Below are positions 23,121-32,080 of a stretch of 64,000 nt of DNA, piece by piece. The position numbers and the translations under genes are program-made. How positions within the stretch are numbered: the first letter of the stretch is position 1; every line of letters begins with the position of its first letter. The DNA comes from a virus. The notes beneath the pieces were generated by a model, which worked only from the letters and a program-made list of their open reading frames with translations, was not told the origin of the DNA and did not search any database. The stretch spans positions 26,553 to 90,552 of the IMG/VR virus record IMGVR_UViG_3300047318_000369, one strand, 5' to 3'.

Positions 23121-24023
23121 ATGGGTTACGAGCTGCGCCGGCAAATGCGCGAAGCGCTGGGGCCGGAGATCACTGGTCTTCAGCGTGCTGTCGCGCTGGA
23201 GATCGCCGACGACGCGAATGAGCGGACGCGGCGCAGCTGGGTGGCCCTTGAAGACCTTGCCCGCTGGACCGGCGCCAAGGACGGCAGCGTCGTCCGCAAC
23301 GCCCTCAAGCGGCTCGCCGCAGCCGGATGGGAGTTCCGCGTGCCGATCGGAAAGGGGAAAGACGGACGCGCGCTGTACGCCGTACCCGGCACCCGGATGA
23401 CCTTCTTGGTGCCTCACTTCGAAGGGGGAGCAGGGGCTACCCCTTCCGTGAATAAGGGAGAGCCAGGGCTACCCCAAGGGGGAGCCGCCGCTACCCCTTC
23501 GAAGCCACAAGGGGGAGCAGGGGCTCACTCAGAAGGTGCCACGGCTCCTTCAGAAGGTGCCGTGGCTCCCCCCTTCTCCTCAGACTCCTCAGACTCAAAG
23601 AAGCTAGCTAGCCAGCAGGCCGCCGCGAGTGAACCCGACTACGGCATCCCGGATGAGGTCCGGCCGCTCATCAACGGCATCGCCGCCGCAGGAGTCAACG
23701 TTCGCTGGCCCTTCCGCGGCAACGACTGGTTCCCGCTGATCGCGCTCATCCGGAAATCCGGCGCCAGCGCGATGGTCGACGTTGCAATCAAGATCGCCAA
23801 GCGCACATCCGTCGACTCGGCCCGCTACTTCCTCCCCGCCTGGACGGACCTGGCGCCGCTGCCCCCCGCCGACTTCCCCCGGCCAGTCCTGCATGCCGTA
23901 CCCGACGAGCACCTGTCCACAGCAGACCAGCGTGTCGCTGTCGGCCAGGCCCTCGCCGCCAAGTTCCGCGAGGAAGAACGCCTCGCCCTAGAAGCCGGCC
24001 ACGCCAATCAGGAGCCCGCATGA
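23121..24023 (+). CDS. Replication-initiator-like protein with internal iterons
   Basis: ATG 23121 behind AGAGA; 300 residues. An N-terminal winged helix (residues about 15-90: LQRAVALEIADDANERTRRS ... SVVRNALKRLAAAGWEFRV) resembles phage O/DnaD-type initiators. A Gly/Pro-rich linker (about 102-155) is encoded by a set of iteron-like repeats, and a helical C-terminal domain follows. It precedes a loader-like gene and a helicase-like gene, matching the lambda O-P order. Role inferred. Confidence 0.68.
   Translation: MGYELRRQMREALGPEITGLQRAVALEIADDANERTRRSWVALEDLARWTGAKDGSVVRNALKRLAAAGWEFRVPIGKGKDGRALYAVPGTRMTFLVPHFEGGAGATPSVNKGEPGLPQGGAAATPSKPQGGAGAHSEGATAPSEGAVAPPFSSDSSDSKKLASQQAAASEPDYGIPDEVRPLINGIAAAGVNVRWPFRGNDWFPLIALIRKSGASAMVDVAIKIAKRTSVDSARYFLPAWTDLAPLPPADFPRPVLHAVPDEHLSTADQRVAVGQALAAKFREEERLALEAGHANQEPA
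23422..23577. repeat. Six iteron-like repeats inside the initiator gene (candidate origin)
   Basis: Units begin at 23422, 23454, 23476, 23509, 23533 and 23554. The first four share AAGGGGGAGCNGGGGCTACC, the last two a shorter AAGGTGCC-N-GGCTCC. As in lambda, where the origin lies inside gene O, they encode only a flexible linker. An AT-richer stretch follows (23581-23612). Confidence 0.5.
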
Positions 24024-24262
24024 CCCTCGCCGAAACCGCCGACCTGCTGTCGATCGCAGCCGCAGTCGATAAGCGCACGCTCGGCGAATCCGACGTCCGC
24101 GCCTGGCAGATGGTCCTCGACGACATCCCCCTTGACGCCGCGAAGGAAGCCCTCCGCGCCCACTACCGCGAGACCACGAAGCACGTCATGCCGGCCGACA
24201 TCGTCCGCCGCGTGAAGCCCAAGTCCGGTTACGAGTCCAACGTCGAGAAGGGGATCTTCTAA
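24020..24262 (+). CDS. Small protein resembling helicase loader/inhibitor (80 aa)
   Basis: ATG 24020 overlaps the initiator stop. All-helical 80-residue protein (ETADLLSIAAAVDKRTLGES ... AWQMVLDDIPLDAAKEALRA, then HVMPADIVRRV). Size, helix pattern and position between initiator and helicase fit the G39P-type loader family. The identification is by pattern and context only. Confidence 0.55.
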   Translation: MTLAETADLLSIAAAVDKRTLGESDVRAWQMVLDDIPLDAAKEALRAHYRETTKHVMPADIVRRVKPKSGYESNVEKGIF

Positions 24263-25585
24263 GTGCCCGACGATCTCGACTCCGACTTCGGCGTCCCGTT
24301 CGAACGTGTCCCGCCGCACGACGCTTACGCCGAACAGGCAGCGCTCGGCGCCTGCATGCTTTCGCCGGCCGCCTGCGCCGAAGTCCTTGCCGCCGTCGCG
24401 CCGGAAGCGTTCTACCGGCCGCAGCACGTCACGATCTACCACGCGGTCGCCAACCTGTTCCTGGCCGGCGAGCCAGTCGATCAGATCACCCTGGCGAAAT
24501 ACCTCGGCGACTGCGGGGACCTCACCCGGATCGGCGGCCCCGCCTACCTGTCCGAGCTGGTGCGGGCCGTACCAACCGCAGCGAACGGCGAGTACTACGC
24601 CGACATCGTTCAGGACCGCGGCCTGCGCAGGTCCGTGATCGAACTCGGTGCGCGTCTCGTACAGATGGGCTACAGCCCTGACGGCGAGACCGCCGAGATC
24701 ATCGAACGCGCCGTGACGATGTCCCGCGAACTCCGTGACCGCAGCGGCGAGGACGACGACCTTCCGGCCGAGGACATCCTCGACTTCGTCCAGCACGAGG
24801 ACACCTACGACTGGATCGTGCCCGGGCTGCTGGAGCGCATGGATCGCATGATCCTTACGGCGGGCGAGGGTGGCGGGAAAAGTGTTTTGCTTCGGCAGAT
24901 CGCCGTCACGCTCGCCGCGGGCATCCACCCGTTCGAGACGTGGAAGACGATCGACCCGATCAGGGTGCTGGCTCTCGACTGTGAGAACGGTGAGGCCGCG
25001 TCCCGCCGCAAGTTTCGGCCGCTGCTCGACGCCGCCGCCAGCCTTGAGCGCCCCGTCGGCCGCGGCCAGTTCCACATCCGCTGCCGGCCCGAAGGCCTCG
25101 ACCTCACGCGCCCGCAGGACCGGTCGTGGGTGATGCGCCGTGTCGAGGACTTCAAGCCCGACCTGCTGATCGTCGGCCCGATCTACCGCCTGCACGCCGG
25201 CGACCCCAACTCGGAAGAGCTCGCCCGCAAGGTGTCCGTCGTCCTCGACGAAGCCCGCGCCACCGCGGGCTGCGCCGTGTTCATGGAGGCCCACAGCCCG
25301 CACCACAACGGCTTCGGGCAGCACCGCACCCTGCGCCCCGTCGGCTCCTCGCTGTGGATGCGCTGGCCCGAGTTCGGCTTCGGGCTGCGGCCCGTCGAGG
25401 ACGCGAAGTCCGCCGAAGACGGCGACGGCGCCCGCGGCCGGCGCTTCCTGCCCTGGCGCGGCATGCGCGACGAGCGCAACTGGCCGCAATTCATCAAGCA
25501 GGGCGAGAAGTGGCCCTGGATGTCCTACCGCCCCGTCGACACCAACGAATTCACGGGCCACTCCGAGACAGGAGCCATCTGGTGA
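24263..25585 (+). CDS. DnaB-N / RepA-type replicative ATPase
   Basis: GTG 24263; 440 residues. Residues about 18-120 match the DnaB N-terminal domain (AYAEQAALGACMLSPAACAE ... LGDCGDLTRIGGPAYLSELV). The second half is a RecA-like ATPase with Walker A GEGGGKS (201-207) and Walker B-like DLLIVGPI, closer to RepA/AAA_25 helicases than to canonical DnaB. Likely the element's replicative helicase, loaded by the two preceding products. Confidence 0.83.
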   Translation: MPDDLDSDFGVPFERVPPHDAYAEQAALGACMLSPAACAEVLAAVAPEAFYRPQHVTIYHAVANLFLAGEPVDQITLAKYLGDCGDLTRIGGPAYLSELVRAVPTAANGEYYADIVQDRGLRRSVIELGARLVQMGYSPDGETAEIIERAVTMSRELRDRSGEDDDLPAEDILDFVQHEDTYDWIVPGLLERMDRMILTAGEGGGKSVLLRQIAVTLAAGIHPFETWKTIDPIRVLALDCENGEAASRRKFRPLLDAAASLERPVGRGQFHIRCRPEGLDLTRPQDRSWVMRRVEDFKPDLLIVGPIYRLHAGDPNSEELARKVSVVLDEARATAGCAVFMEAHSPHHNGFGQHRTLRPVGSSLWMRWPEFGFGLRPVEDAKSAEDGDGARGRRFLPWRGMRDERNWPQFIKQGEKWPWMSYRPVDTNEFTGHSETGAIW

Positions 25586-25851
25586 CCGACTTTCCGCCCT
25601 ACAGCGACACCTGCGAGGAATGCCTCGCCGCCACCCGCACCGTCGTGCGACCCGCCATGGCACTGCCGGACGGTGACGGCGGGCTCATAGCCGCCTACCG
25701 CTGCCCGGCCTGCGGCCACACCTGGACCTGCTCCTGGGGGCTCCAGGCCGGCCCCCGCCCACCGGAAGTGCCCGCGGACCCGGTCGGCCTGGAAGACCTC
25801 GTCGCGCAGCTCCACATCCGACTGGCCACCCAACCGCCGCGCACCGCCTGA
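25582..25851 (+). CDS. Small zinc-ribbon protein (89 aa)
   Basis: GTG 25582, coupled to the helicase gene. CEECLAA near the start and CPACGHTW at about residue 43 form a four-Cys zinc ribbon. Function unknown; a replication accessory role is suggested only by position. Confidence 0.63.
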   Translation: MTDFPPYSDTCEECLAATRTVVRPAMALPDGDGGLIAAYRCPACGHTWTCSWGLQAGPRPPEVPADPVGLEDLVAQLHIRLATQPPRTA

Positions 25852-25861
25852 GAGGGATGCC

Positions 25862-26584
25862 ATGACCGACACGATCATCACCTGGCCCGCCCACACGCTG
25901 GAGCCGATCCCCGTCCCGCTGCCACGTCTCGGCTTGTGCGGCCCGTGCGGGCAGGAGGTCCGCCTCCGCAACAACGGCCTGCTGTACGCGCACCCCTGCT
26001 ACGACGACACCCAGCGCATGCCCACCGCGGTCCTGCGGCCGACGTTCGCCCGCTGGCTGCACGCCCAGTCGAAGCGCCGCGACGACTACACGAACCGGCT
26101 GACGCTGCTCGCCGGCCGCCTCTTCCGGGGCTGCACCCGGGCGCGCAAGTTGGACCCGGGCGACATGGAGTGGGCGACCGCCGAGGAGCTGCACGGCCAC
26201 ATGCACCTCGTGCAGCTGGCCCGGACTGGCAGCGATCTGCGCAGTCCTCAGGCGGGGGAGCGATGCGACTCGATGTGCCGGGACATCGTCGAAGCTGACG
26301 CCGTCTACCAGCAGTTGATTGCCGACGCCGGTGACTCGATCGACGTCGCAGCCGGCCCGATCGTCCGCGTCCGCTACCACCCGACCGGCTGGGTGATGCG
26401 CGACTACACCGACCTGGAGTCGTGCACCAGCAACCACTTCCGCGCCCAGGACGGCCGCCCGGCCTGCACCACCCGAGCCGTGTGGAAGGTCGTCGAGGAC
26501 CACGGCATGCACCTGACCCTCAGCTTCTGGTGCGACGCCGACCTGCCCGAGCAGCACAAGGCGCAGCAAGGGGTGGCCGCATGA
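25862..26584 (+). CDS. Hypothetical protein (240 aa) with N-terminal Cys pair
   Basis: ATG 25862 behind AGAGGGA. CGPCGQEVRLRNNGLLYAHP, then C, suggests a zinc site; PTFARWLHAQSKRRDDYTNR resembles the start of YozE-type SAM-like domains, which bind DNA. The C-terminal half is unrecognised, with further Cys. Function unknown. Confidence 0.62.
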   Translation: MTDTIITWPAHTLEPIPVPLPRLGLCGPCGQEVRLRNNGLLYAHPCYDDTQRMPTAVLRPTFARWLHAQSKRRDDYTNRLTLLAGRLFRGCTRARKLDPGDMEWATAEELHGHMHLVQLARTGSDLRSPQAGERCDSMCRDIVEADAVYQQLIADAGDSIDVAAGPIVRVRYHPTGWVMRDYTDLESCTSNHFRAQDGRPACTTRAVWKVVEDHGMHLTLSFWCDADLPEQHKAQQGVAA

Positions 26585-26829
26585 CCGACCAGCCCACCGT
26601 GGCCATGAGCCCCGACGAACTCGCCATCGAACTCTTCACCACCAGCCAAGTCGTCACCGGCCGAGGCGAAGCCGAACGCCTGCTGAGGCAGGTCAAGAAC
26701 CGGCACGCGCACGAACTCGCCGAGCAGCAGCGGACCGATGCCGCGCTCCGCGGCACCGAAGGCGAGACCGAACTCGCCGAGTACGGCCGCGAACTGGCCG
26801 ACCTCATCGACCCGGAGGCCGCCCGATGA
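26581..26829 (+). CDS. Small helical acidic protein (82 aa)
   Basis: ATG 26581, coupled. Strongly helical and charged (AERLLRQVKNRHAHELAEQQ, then ELAEYGRELADLI), possibly a coiled coil. No known family. Confidence 0.58.
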   Translation: MTDQPTVAMSPDELAIELFTTSQVVTGRGEAERLLRQVKNRHAHELAEQQRTDAALRGTEGETELAEYGRELADLIDPEAAR

Positions 26830-26897
26830 CCCCCGCCACCCCCGCCCCGCACCGCGACAGCACCGCCGCCTGACCACCCACCGAAGGAGAAATCCGC

Positions 26898-27320
26898 ATG
26901 GCCGAGACCGAGACCACACCCCGCCTCGCTACAGCCCTCACCGTCTGGCAGGCGTGGTGGGAGGACCGCGACATGTGGGACGGCAACGAGATGTACCTCG
27001 ACTTCGACACCGCCAAGACTCATGCCGCGTTCAGCTACGAGGCCGACGAATACCCCGAGCCCGAGGACCGCGACGAGACCGTCCGGCCCGACTTCTCGTG
27101 GGAGTTCGGCTACGGCCAGTGGATGCTCCTCGACCACGGCAAAGACACCCTCGTCCGCGTCTCCCGCCGAACCGTGTACCGCCCGGCAACCGAGCGGGAG
27201 GTTCAGCAGCAGGACGCGCTGATGGCTGCCGAGCGTGACGCCCGGGTCGCCTACCCGCACCTGCCGACACGCGAGGCGATGGCGGCCATGCAGCCGACAA
27301 GGCGGCTTGCTGATGCCTGA
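26898..27320 (+). CDS. Hypothetical acidic protein (140 aa)
   Basis: ATG 26898 behind AAGGAGA. Trp- and Asp-rich first half (VWQAWWEDRDMWDGNEMYLD), basic tail. Soluble. No family recognised. Confidence 0.62.
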   Translation: MAETETTPRLATALTVWQAWWEDRDMWDGNEMYLDFDTAKTHAAFSYEADEYPEPEDRDETVRPDFSWEFGYGQWMLLDHGKDTLVRVSRRTVYRPATEREVQQQDALMAAERDARVAYPHLPTREAMAAMQPTRRLADA

Positions 27321-27519
27321 CCGCGCAACCCGCACCCCGCCTCCCCGCCGCCAGTCGACGCGCAAGTACTTGACGCCCGCAGCCGAGCGGATCATCGCCG
27401 ACTGCCACCCCGGCCAGGTGCTGGCTGCCGTCATCGAGCGGGCGGTGCGCCTGATGGCGGTGCGGGACGGGCTGCTGACGCCGAAGACGGGCAAACCGCG
27501 GGCGAAGGGCGGCGCTTGA
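27313..27519 (+). CDS. Small basic protein (68 aa)
   Basis: ATG 27313 overlaps the end of the previous gene. A basic N-terminus (RQSTRKYLTPAAERIIADC) leads to a helix and a Lys/Arg-rich tail; may bind nucleic acid. Function unknown. Confidence 0.55.
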   Translation: MPDRATRTPPPRRQSTRKYLTPAAERIIADCHPGQVLAAVIERAVRLMAVRDGLLTPKTGKPRAKGGA

Positions 27520-27740
27520 TGGCCGGCCGCGCGTGGCTGCGTCACCCCCCGTTGACGGTCGGCCGCCCCGCGCGGTGCCCGATAGCCCTGCCGCGGTTCG
27601 CGTCGGTGGGGGTGGCGTCGCAGGCGGAGATCACGTCGGCGTTCGCGTCGGGGTGGCGGCGGGACGTGGTGGCGTGCGGGCGTTGCGGTGGCGCGCACAT
27701 CGTGCCGGTGGCCGTCGAAGCCCCGTCCGCGCCGCCGTAG
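27519..27740 (+). CDS. Small CxxC protein (73 aa)
   Basis: ATG 27519 shares a base with the previous stop. One CGRCGGAH pair near the end; rest unremarkable. Codon bias fits neighbouring genes. Unrecognised. The gap to the next gene (27741-27874) holds no clear feature. Confidence 0.5.
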   Translation: MAGRAWLRHPPLTVGRPARCPIALPRFASVGVASQAEITSAFASGWRRDVVACGRCGGAHIVPVAVEAPSAPP

Positions 27741-27874
27741 CGGGGTCAGGAGCGCCGCGCAGGCCGTCGAGGCCCCCCGCGTCCTCCCGGACGCTCCTGG
27801 CGGCTCCTAGGGCCGCCTGCTGGCTTCCAGTCCCGATCTGAAACCCCGATCAACTCACCGACAGGAGAGGCCCA

Positions 27875-28171
27875 ATGACCACAAACCCGAGCATCACCAC
27901 CGACCGAGTCCTGCAGGAAGTCCTCGCCGAACGCATCCAGCAGGACGGCAAGTGGGGCGAGCAGAACGGCCACGACTTCGAGTGGGTGTCGATCCTGACC
28001 GAGGAGGTCGGCGAGTCGGCCCAGGCGGCGAACGAGGCGAACTTCAAGTCCGGCAAGACGCGCGGCGACTTCAGTCACCTGCGCGCCGAACTCGTGCAGG
28101 TCGCCGCCGTGGCCGTGGCGTGGATCGAAGCCATCGACCGTCGTACCGCCCGCACGACCGAGGCCGCCTGA
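27875..28171 (+). CDS. MazG-like nucleotide pyrophosphohydrolase
   Basis: ATG 27875 behind AGGAGAGG; 98 residues. ILTEEVGESAQAANEANF carries the EExxE metal-binding helix of MazG/all-alpha NTP pyrophosphohydrolases, and HLRAELVQVAAVAVAWIEAI supplies the second acidic helix. Enzymes of this type hydrolyse NTPs or alter (p)ppGpp; phages use them to manage nucleotide pools. Followed by a gene one base later. Confidence 0.78.
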   Translation: MTTNPSITTDRVLQEVLAERIQQDGKWGEQNGHDFEWVSILTEEVGESAQAANEANFKSGKTRGDFSHLRAELVQVAAVAVAWIEAIDRRTARTTEAA

Positions 28172-28443
28172 TGGCCCGCCACATCCGCGCCGCCGACGTC
28201 GACGCCGTCCTCGCCTACAACGGCTACGAGCCCTCCGAGTACGACCCCGGCACGCAGACGTGGGATCCCGGCTACCGCACCGCCCAGGAAGGCCGGCGGC
28301 AGGTCAACGTCTTCCACGACGGGCCCGGCGAGACGGACGGCCTGGAGCGGTACCGGCTGGAGTTGCAAGCCGCCGGATTCTGCGTGATCCCCGACCAGCA
28401 GCCCGGCGGGGGTCGGCGACGGCTGCACGTCAGCAAGCCGTGA
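28171..28443 (+). CDS. Hypothetical protein (90 aa)
   Basis: ATG 28171 overlaps the MazG stop. Small alpha/beta protein beginning ARHIRAADVDAVLAYNGYEP, with a basic C-terminus. No known family. Confidence 0.6.
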   Translation: MARHIRAADVDAVLAYNGYEPSEYDPGTQTWDPGYRTAQEGRRQVNVFHDGPGETDGLERYRLELQAAGFCVIPDQQPGGGRRRLHVSKP

Positions 28444-28510
28444 GCCGAGCCCGCCCCCGCAGCCCACACCACCCCGCCCCACCCACCCGACAGAACGGAA
28501 ACACGGACAA

Positions 28511-28882
28511 ATGACCGCCGCTCCCGAGCCCACCATCCAACCCACCCGCTACGTCATCTCCTGCCTGCCCGAAGGCCACGACGAGCGGTTCACGTACACC
28601 GTGCAGGTCGAGTACCGGTGCGACGACCTGTGGGCCGTGCGCTGCCGCAGCCGATTCCTCGGCGCCGACGGCACCTGGTCGCACGGCTTCGCCTGGAGCG
28701 AGGGCCCCGACGAGCCCGCCACCGAGGCCGAGATGGACAGCTTCGACACGGAGCAGGCCGTCTGGCTGGCCGCGCACCGCTTCGACCACGACACGGCACT
28801 ACGGCTGGCCAGGGAGCAGGCGCCGCTGCTCGTGTACTGCGGACGCACCGTTGCCGACGCCCTCGCCGCCACCCCCGTCTGA
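28511..28882 (+). CDS. Hypothetical protein (123 aa)
   Basis: ATG 28511. Beta-rich first half (FTYTVQVEYRCDDLWAVRCR), acidic helical second half. No recognised domain. Confidence 0.6.
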   Translation: MTAAPEPTIQPTRYVISCLPEGHDERFTYTVQVEYRCDDLWAVRCRSRFLGADGTWSHGFAWSEGPDEPATEAEMDSFDTEQAVWLAAHRFDHDTALRLAREQAPLLVYCGRTVADALAATPV

Positions 28883-28936
28883 GCCTGTTCCCGTCGCACC
28901 CCAACCCGCCCAACCAGCCGGAAGGAACCACCCACC

Positions 28937-29263
28937 ATGACCAGCACGCCCGCTCCCGACACGTCGCTCGCCGCCGCAGTCTCCGAAGGCCTCGCCCACG
29001 CCGCCCACCTCGTCGGCCGCTTCGGCTGGCACCCGCCCGGCCCGAACGACAGCCACCTCAACATCGGCACCACGCTGAACCTGGCCGCCTGCAAGACCGC
29101 CCCACTGCATGGCCAGCCGGTGCACGACGTGCAGGCGGTCATGGCCCACAGGCTCAGCCGCCATCTCGGCTGCGGCCTTGTCGAGTGGGAGGACAGCGAC
29201 GGCCTGAACGTGGCCCGCGTGGTTGAGGCGCTCCGGGATGCCAGCCGGAAAGCCCCCGCCTGA
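28937..29263 (+). CDS. Hypothetical protein (108 aa)
   Basis: ATG 28937 behind GGAAGGA. Soluble, mixed composition, ending in a helix (VARVVEALRDASRKAPA). No known motif. Confidence 0.58.
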   Translation: MTSTPAPDTSLAAAVSEGLAHAAHLVGRFGWHPPGPNDSHLNIGTTLNLAACKTAPLHGQPVHDVQAVMAHRLSRHLGCGLVEWEDSDGLNVARVVEALRDASRKAPA

Positions 29264-29324
29264 CCCACACCCCGCCCCAACCGTCGTCTTCCCGGCGGCG
29301 GCCGGCCCCACCCGAAGGAGCAGC

Positions 29325-31022
29325 ATGACCACCGACCCGCAGACCGCCCGCTTCCGCCACCGCACCGCCGAAGTCGAAGCCGTCCAGTGGACCGGCAGCA
29401 ACGCCGACCAGTTGCGGGCCTTCTGTGGCCGCGACTTCGACGGCATGGACCCGATGGAGCCCGGCGACTGGGTGGTGAAAGCCGACGAGGACTTCCTCGT
29501 GTTCAGCCCGGTCGACTTCGCCACGTACTACGAGCCCGCCCCCGCCGTGGCCGCACCCGCAGAGACCGCACTACGCGACCGGATCGCCGCGCTCGCGGAA
29601 GACCTCCGGTACGTCCTCGACTACCGGGGCCCCCGCCACGCCCACGAACGCCCCGGCGTGTGGGACACCTCCGGTAAGCCGTGCGAGCACTGCGCCCGGC
29701 TTGCTGTCGTGCGGAAGAATTTGGACGCCTACGACGCGGACCCGGATGCGGTCCTGGCCGCGCTGCCCACCGCCGACCGGCCCGCCGGGGAGGCGTACCG
29801 TCTCGCCGTCTCGGCTGCGCTCCGTCTCGGTACGGGGGCGACCTGGGAGGCGATCCGCGACCGGGCCGAAGATTTGGCGGCCGAGGTCGAGGGGCTCACC
29901 GAGGCGAGCCGTCGACTCCTGGAGCAGCGGCAGGAGATGGCTGCCGAGCGGTTCGCGTGGCAGGAGCGTGGCGATCGGGCGGAGGCTCGCGTCCGGCAGT
30001 TGGAGGCCGCCGCGTCCGTCGACCGCGCCCGCATCCTCAACGAAGCCGCTGACCATCTGGCCCGCCAGGCGGCTGACGCGTCGCCAAGCGCGCGGGACGT
30101 GATCCTCGCGGACGCCGACGAGTTGCGTCGCATGGCCGTCGAGGCGCAGCAGCAGACCGGTTCGGGCTCGCTTGAACTTCCTGGCCTGAAGTTCAAGGAA
30201 AACGCCGAAAGCTTGAATGGGGCCATCGAGACGCCGGACTGCCCCGACCCGATCGAGTGCGGGCACGAAGCCGCACTCGGACAGGCCCGCGCCACCAACC
30301 GCCGTCTCAACCTGCGTGCCCAGGGCCTGGAGTCCGAACTCGCCGCCTACCGTCGCGCGGTCGGCCAGTGGGAAGTCGGCAAGCGCGGGACCTACGTGCC
30401 GCTGCGCACGATCGCCGCCATCGCGAAGGCGGCAGGCCGGGACATCGAGACCCCGCAGTGGCTGCTGCACTACCAGCGCGTCGAGCAGGCCGAAGCGGCA
30501 ATCGAGCGAGTGCGTCGACTGCATGACTCACTGGAGCAGGAGACCGACCTGAGCGAGCCCGACGACCTGATCACCAAGGGGTCGGCCGCCCGCCGGATCG
30601 CGACCGCGCTCGACGGACCGAACCCTGCCGGGCTCCCGTCCTGCGACGTCGAGTTCGAGGGCGGCGGCCACTGCGCGAAGCCTGCCGGGCATCGGCCGCC
30701 GGGCAGCGACGACCCGCACGCGCCCGCCGTTGTCCCGGCCGGGGCTGGCGAGGAACCGGCAGACGAGACGCGCGAGGCCGAGGGCGAGTGCACCGAGAGC
30801 GTCGTCTACGAGGTTGTCGGTGACTGGGGTGTCGACGGCGCGGACAGCGCCGAGGGTGCGCGCGCGGCCGTGGCCAAGTGGCTGCGCGCCTACCCGAAGT
30901 GCGGGGCGTATGCGCAGCAGCGGATCGTCCGCATGTGGGACGACGGGTCGGAGTTCTACGGCCCGTGGACCGACTTGCCGGAGCCCACCGACGCCGTGTC
31001 CCAGCCCGGCAAGGAGCACTGA
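29325..31022 (+). CDS. Large coiled-coil protein with phage-type N-terminal domain (565 aa)
   Basis: ATG 29325 behind GAAGGAG. Residues about 8-70 (RFRHRTAEVEAVQWTGSNAD ... EPGDWVV ... FATYYEP) match the whole protein at 55866-56126, a small beta domain common in actinophages. Residues about 170-290 form long heptad-like helices (AEVEGLTEASRRLLEQRQEM), and a late region holds a CDVEFEGGGHCAKPAGH zinc-like site. Looks like a fusion of separate small modules. Function unknown. Confidence 0.65.
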   Translation: MTTDPQTARFRHRTAEVEAVQWTGSNADQLRAFCGRDFDGMDPMEPGDWVVKADEDFLVFSPVDFATYYEPAPAVAAPAETALRDRIAALAEDLRYVLDYRGPRHAHERPGVWDTSGKPCEHCARLAVVRKNLDAYDADPDAVLAALPTADRPAGEAYRLAVSAALRLGTGATWEAIRDRAEDLAAEVEGLTEASRRLLEQRQEMAAERFAWQERGDRAEARVRQLEAAASVDRARILNEAADHLARQAADASPSARDVILADADELRRMAVEAQQQTGSGSLELPGLKFKENAESLNGAIETPDCPDPIECGHEAALGQARATNRRLNLRAQGLESELAAYRRAVGQWEVGKRGTYVPLRTIAAIAKAAGRDIETPQWLLHYQRVEQAEAAIERVRRLHDSLEQETDLSEPDDLITKGSAARRIATALDGPNPAGLPSCDVEFEGGGHCAKPAGHRPPGSDDPHAPAVVPAGAGEEPADETREAEGECTESVVYEVVGDWGVDGADSAEGARAAVAKWLRAYPKCGAYAQQRIVRMWDDGSEFYGPWTDLPEPTDAVSQPGKEH

Positions 31023-31023
31023 C

Positions 31024-31494
31024 ATGGCCACCGGACTGCCCGACCACTTCGTCGACTACCTGATCAAGCGGGACGCCCAACGAGCCGACCGTGTCCGCGA
31101 CTTCCTCGACAGCCTCACCAGCTACGAGCGCGGCCTCGTCCACGACGTCGCCGTCATGGGCTACGTCCAAGGCCTCATGCGCGACCGCAGCGAGGGCGTA
31201 CCGAAGGACTCGCAGATCATGGCCCTGGTCATCGACGCCTGCTTCGCACACGACGACATGTACCCGACCGTCAACGGCGAGTTCGACAAGCGCGACAGCG
31301 TCGTCGAGTACTTCGTCCAGTGCCAGCAGCCCGACGGTTCGTGGGCGCAGTGCAGCAGCAACTCGCCAGCCGCCGACTACATCGTCCAGCAGCGGGACGC
31401 GCACCGCCGTAAGCATCCCGAGTTCGCCTACCGGCTCGCCCGCCGCACTACTCGCTTCGTCGTTGAGGCCGAGCGCACCCCGGAGTCGGAGTGA
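31024..31494 (+). CDS. Hypothetical protein (156 aa)
   Basis: ATG 31024, one base after the preceding stop. Helical soluble protein (ADRVRDFLDSLTSYERGLVH, then YVQGLMRDRSEG). No known family. Stop overlaps the next GTG. Confidence 0.62.
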   Translation: MATGLPDHFVDYLIKRDAQRADRVRDFLDSLTSYERGLVHDVAVMGYVQGLMRDRSEGVPKDSQIMALVIDACFAHDDMYPTVNGEFDKRDSVVEYFVQCQQPDGSWAQCSSNSPAADYIVQQRDAHRRKHPEFAYRLARRTTRFVVEAERTPESE

Positions 31495-31814
31495 CCACCC
31501 CGCAGCTCGTCGCCGAGGCTCTCGCCACGATCCCTGTCCTGCTGCGTGCGGGTGCGATCTGGCTGCTCCTGCTGTGCGGGGTAGCAGGGCTGGCCGTGTA
31601 CGCGGCCGGTGTTGTGGCGTGGTGCGGCTGCCGGTGGGTGTGGCGGGCCGTTCGCGGTATCTGGGCGCCCGCTGGGGGGCCTGAGGGGGGCTCGGGGCTC
31701 CCGGGCGACCTCCGGGCGGCTCCTGAGCCCGCAGAGACGCTCTCAGGGCGTCCAGGGCCGAGCTGGGCGCGCTGCGACACCGATGACCAACCCGAGATTG
31801 AGGAAGCCGCATGA
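31491..31814 (+). CDS. Membrane protein with disordered tail (107 aa)
   Basis: GTG 31491. Two hydrophobic stretches (about 9-27 and 29-45) precede a Gly/Pro-rich, acidic tail. Coupled on both sides. Function unknown. Confidence 0.58.
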   Translation: MTTPQLVAEALATIPVLLRAGAIWLLLLCGVAGLAVYAAGVVAWCGCRWVWRAVRGIWAPAGGPEGGSGLPGDLRAAPEPAETLSGRPGPSWARCDTDDQPEIEEAA

Positions 31815-32080
31815 CCGACATCCCGCCCGCCATCCTGGCCTTCGCCGAAGGCAAGAACGCCGAAATCGAACGCCATCACCTCGCAGCCCGCATCGGCGAC
31901 TACCAGGGCACGCGCGTCCAGAACGTGCGCGACATCCTCGATGGCTGGGCGCCGACCGAAGGAACCCCGCTCCACGCCCTCTGGACCCAAATCCACACCG
32001 CCATCACTCAGTACCAGACCGAGATCAACAACATCCGGCAGGAAGCAGACCGCGACATCCCCGGCATCGAGGCGCCATGA
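31811..32080 (+). CDS. Small hypothetical protein (89 aa)
   Basis: ATG 31811, coupled. Helical, acidic; no Cys or membrane segment. Precedes the HTH/zinc-ribbon gene. Unrecognised. Confidence 0.57.
   Translation: MTDIPPAILAFAEGKNAEIERHHLAARIGDYQGTRVQNVRDILDGWAPTEGTPLHALWTQIHTAITQYQTEINNIRQEADRDIPGIEAP

Noticed and set aside
26826-26873. 15-codon frame MTPATPAPHRDSTAA overlapping the previous stop
   Set aside because: Only coupling supports it; the sequence is low complexity and the next gene has its own strong ribosome site.
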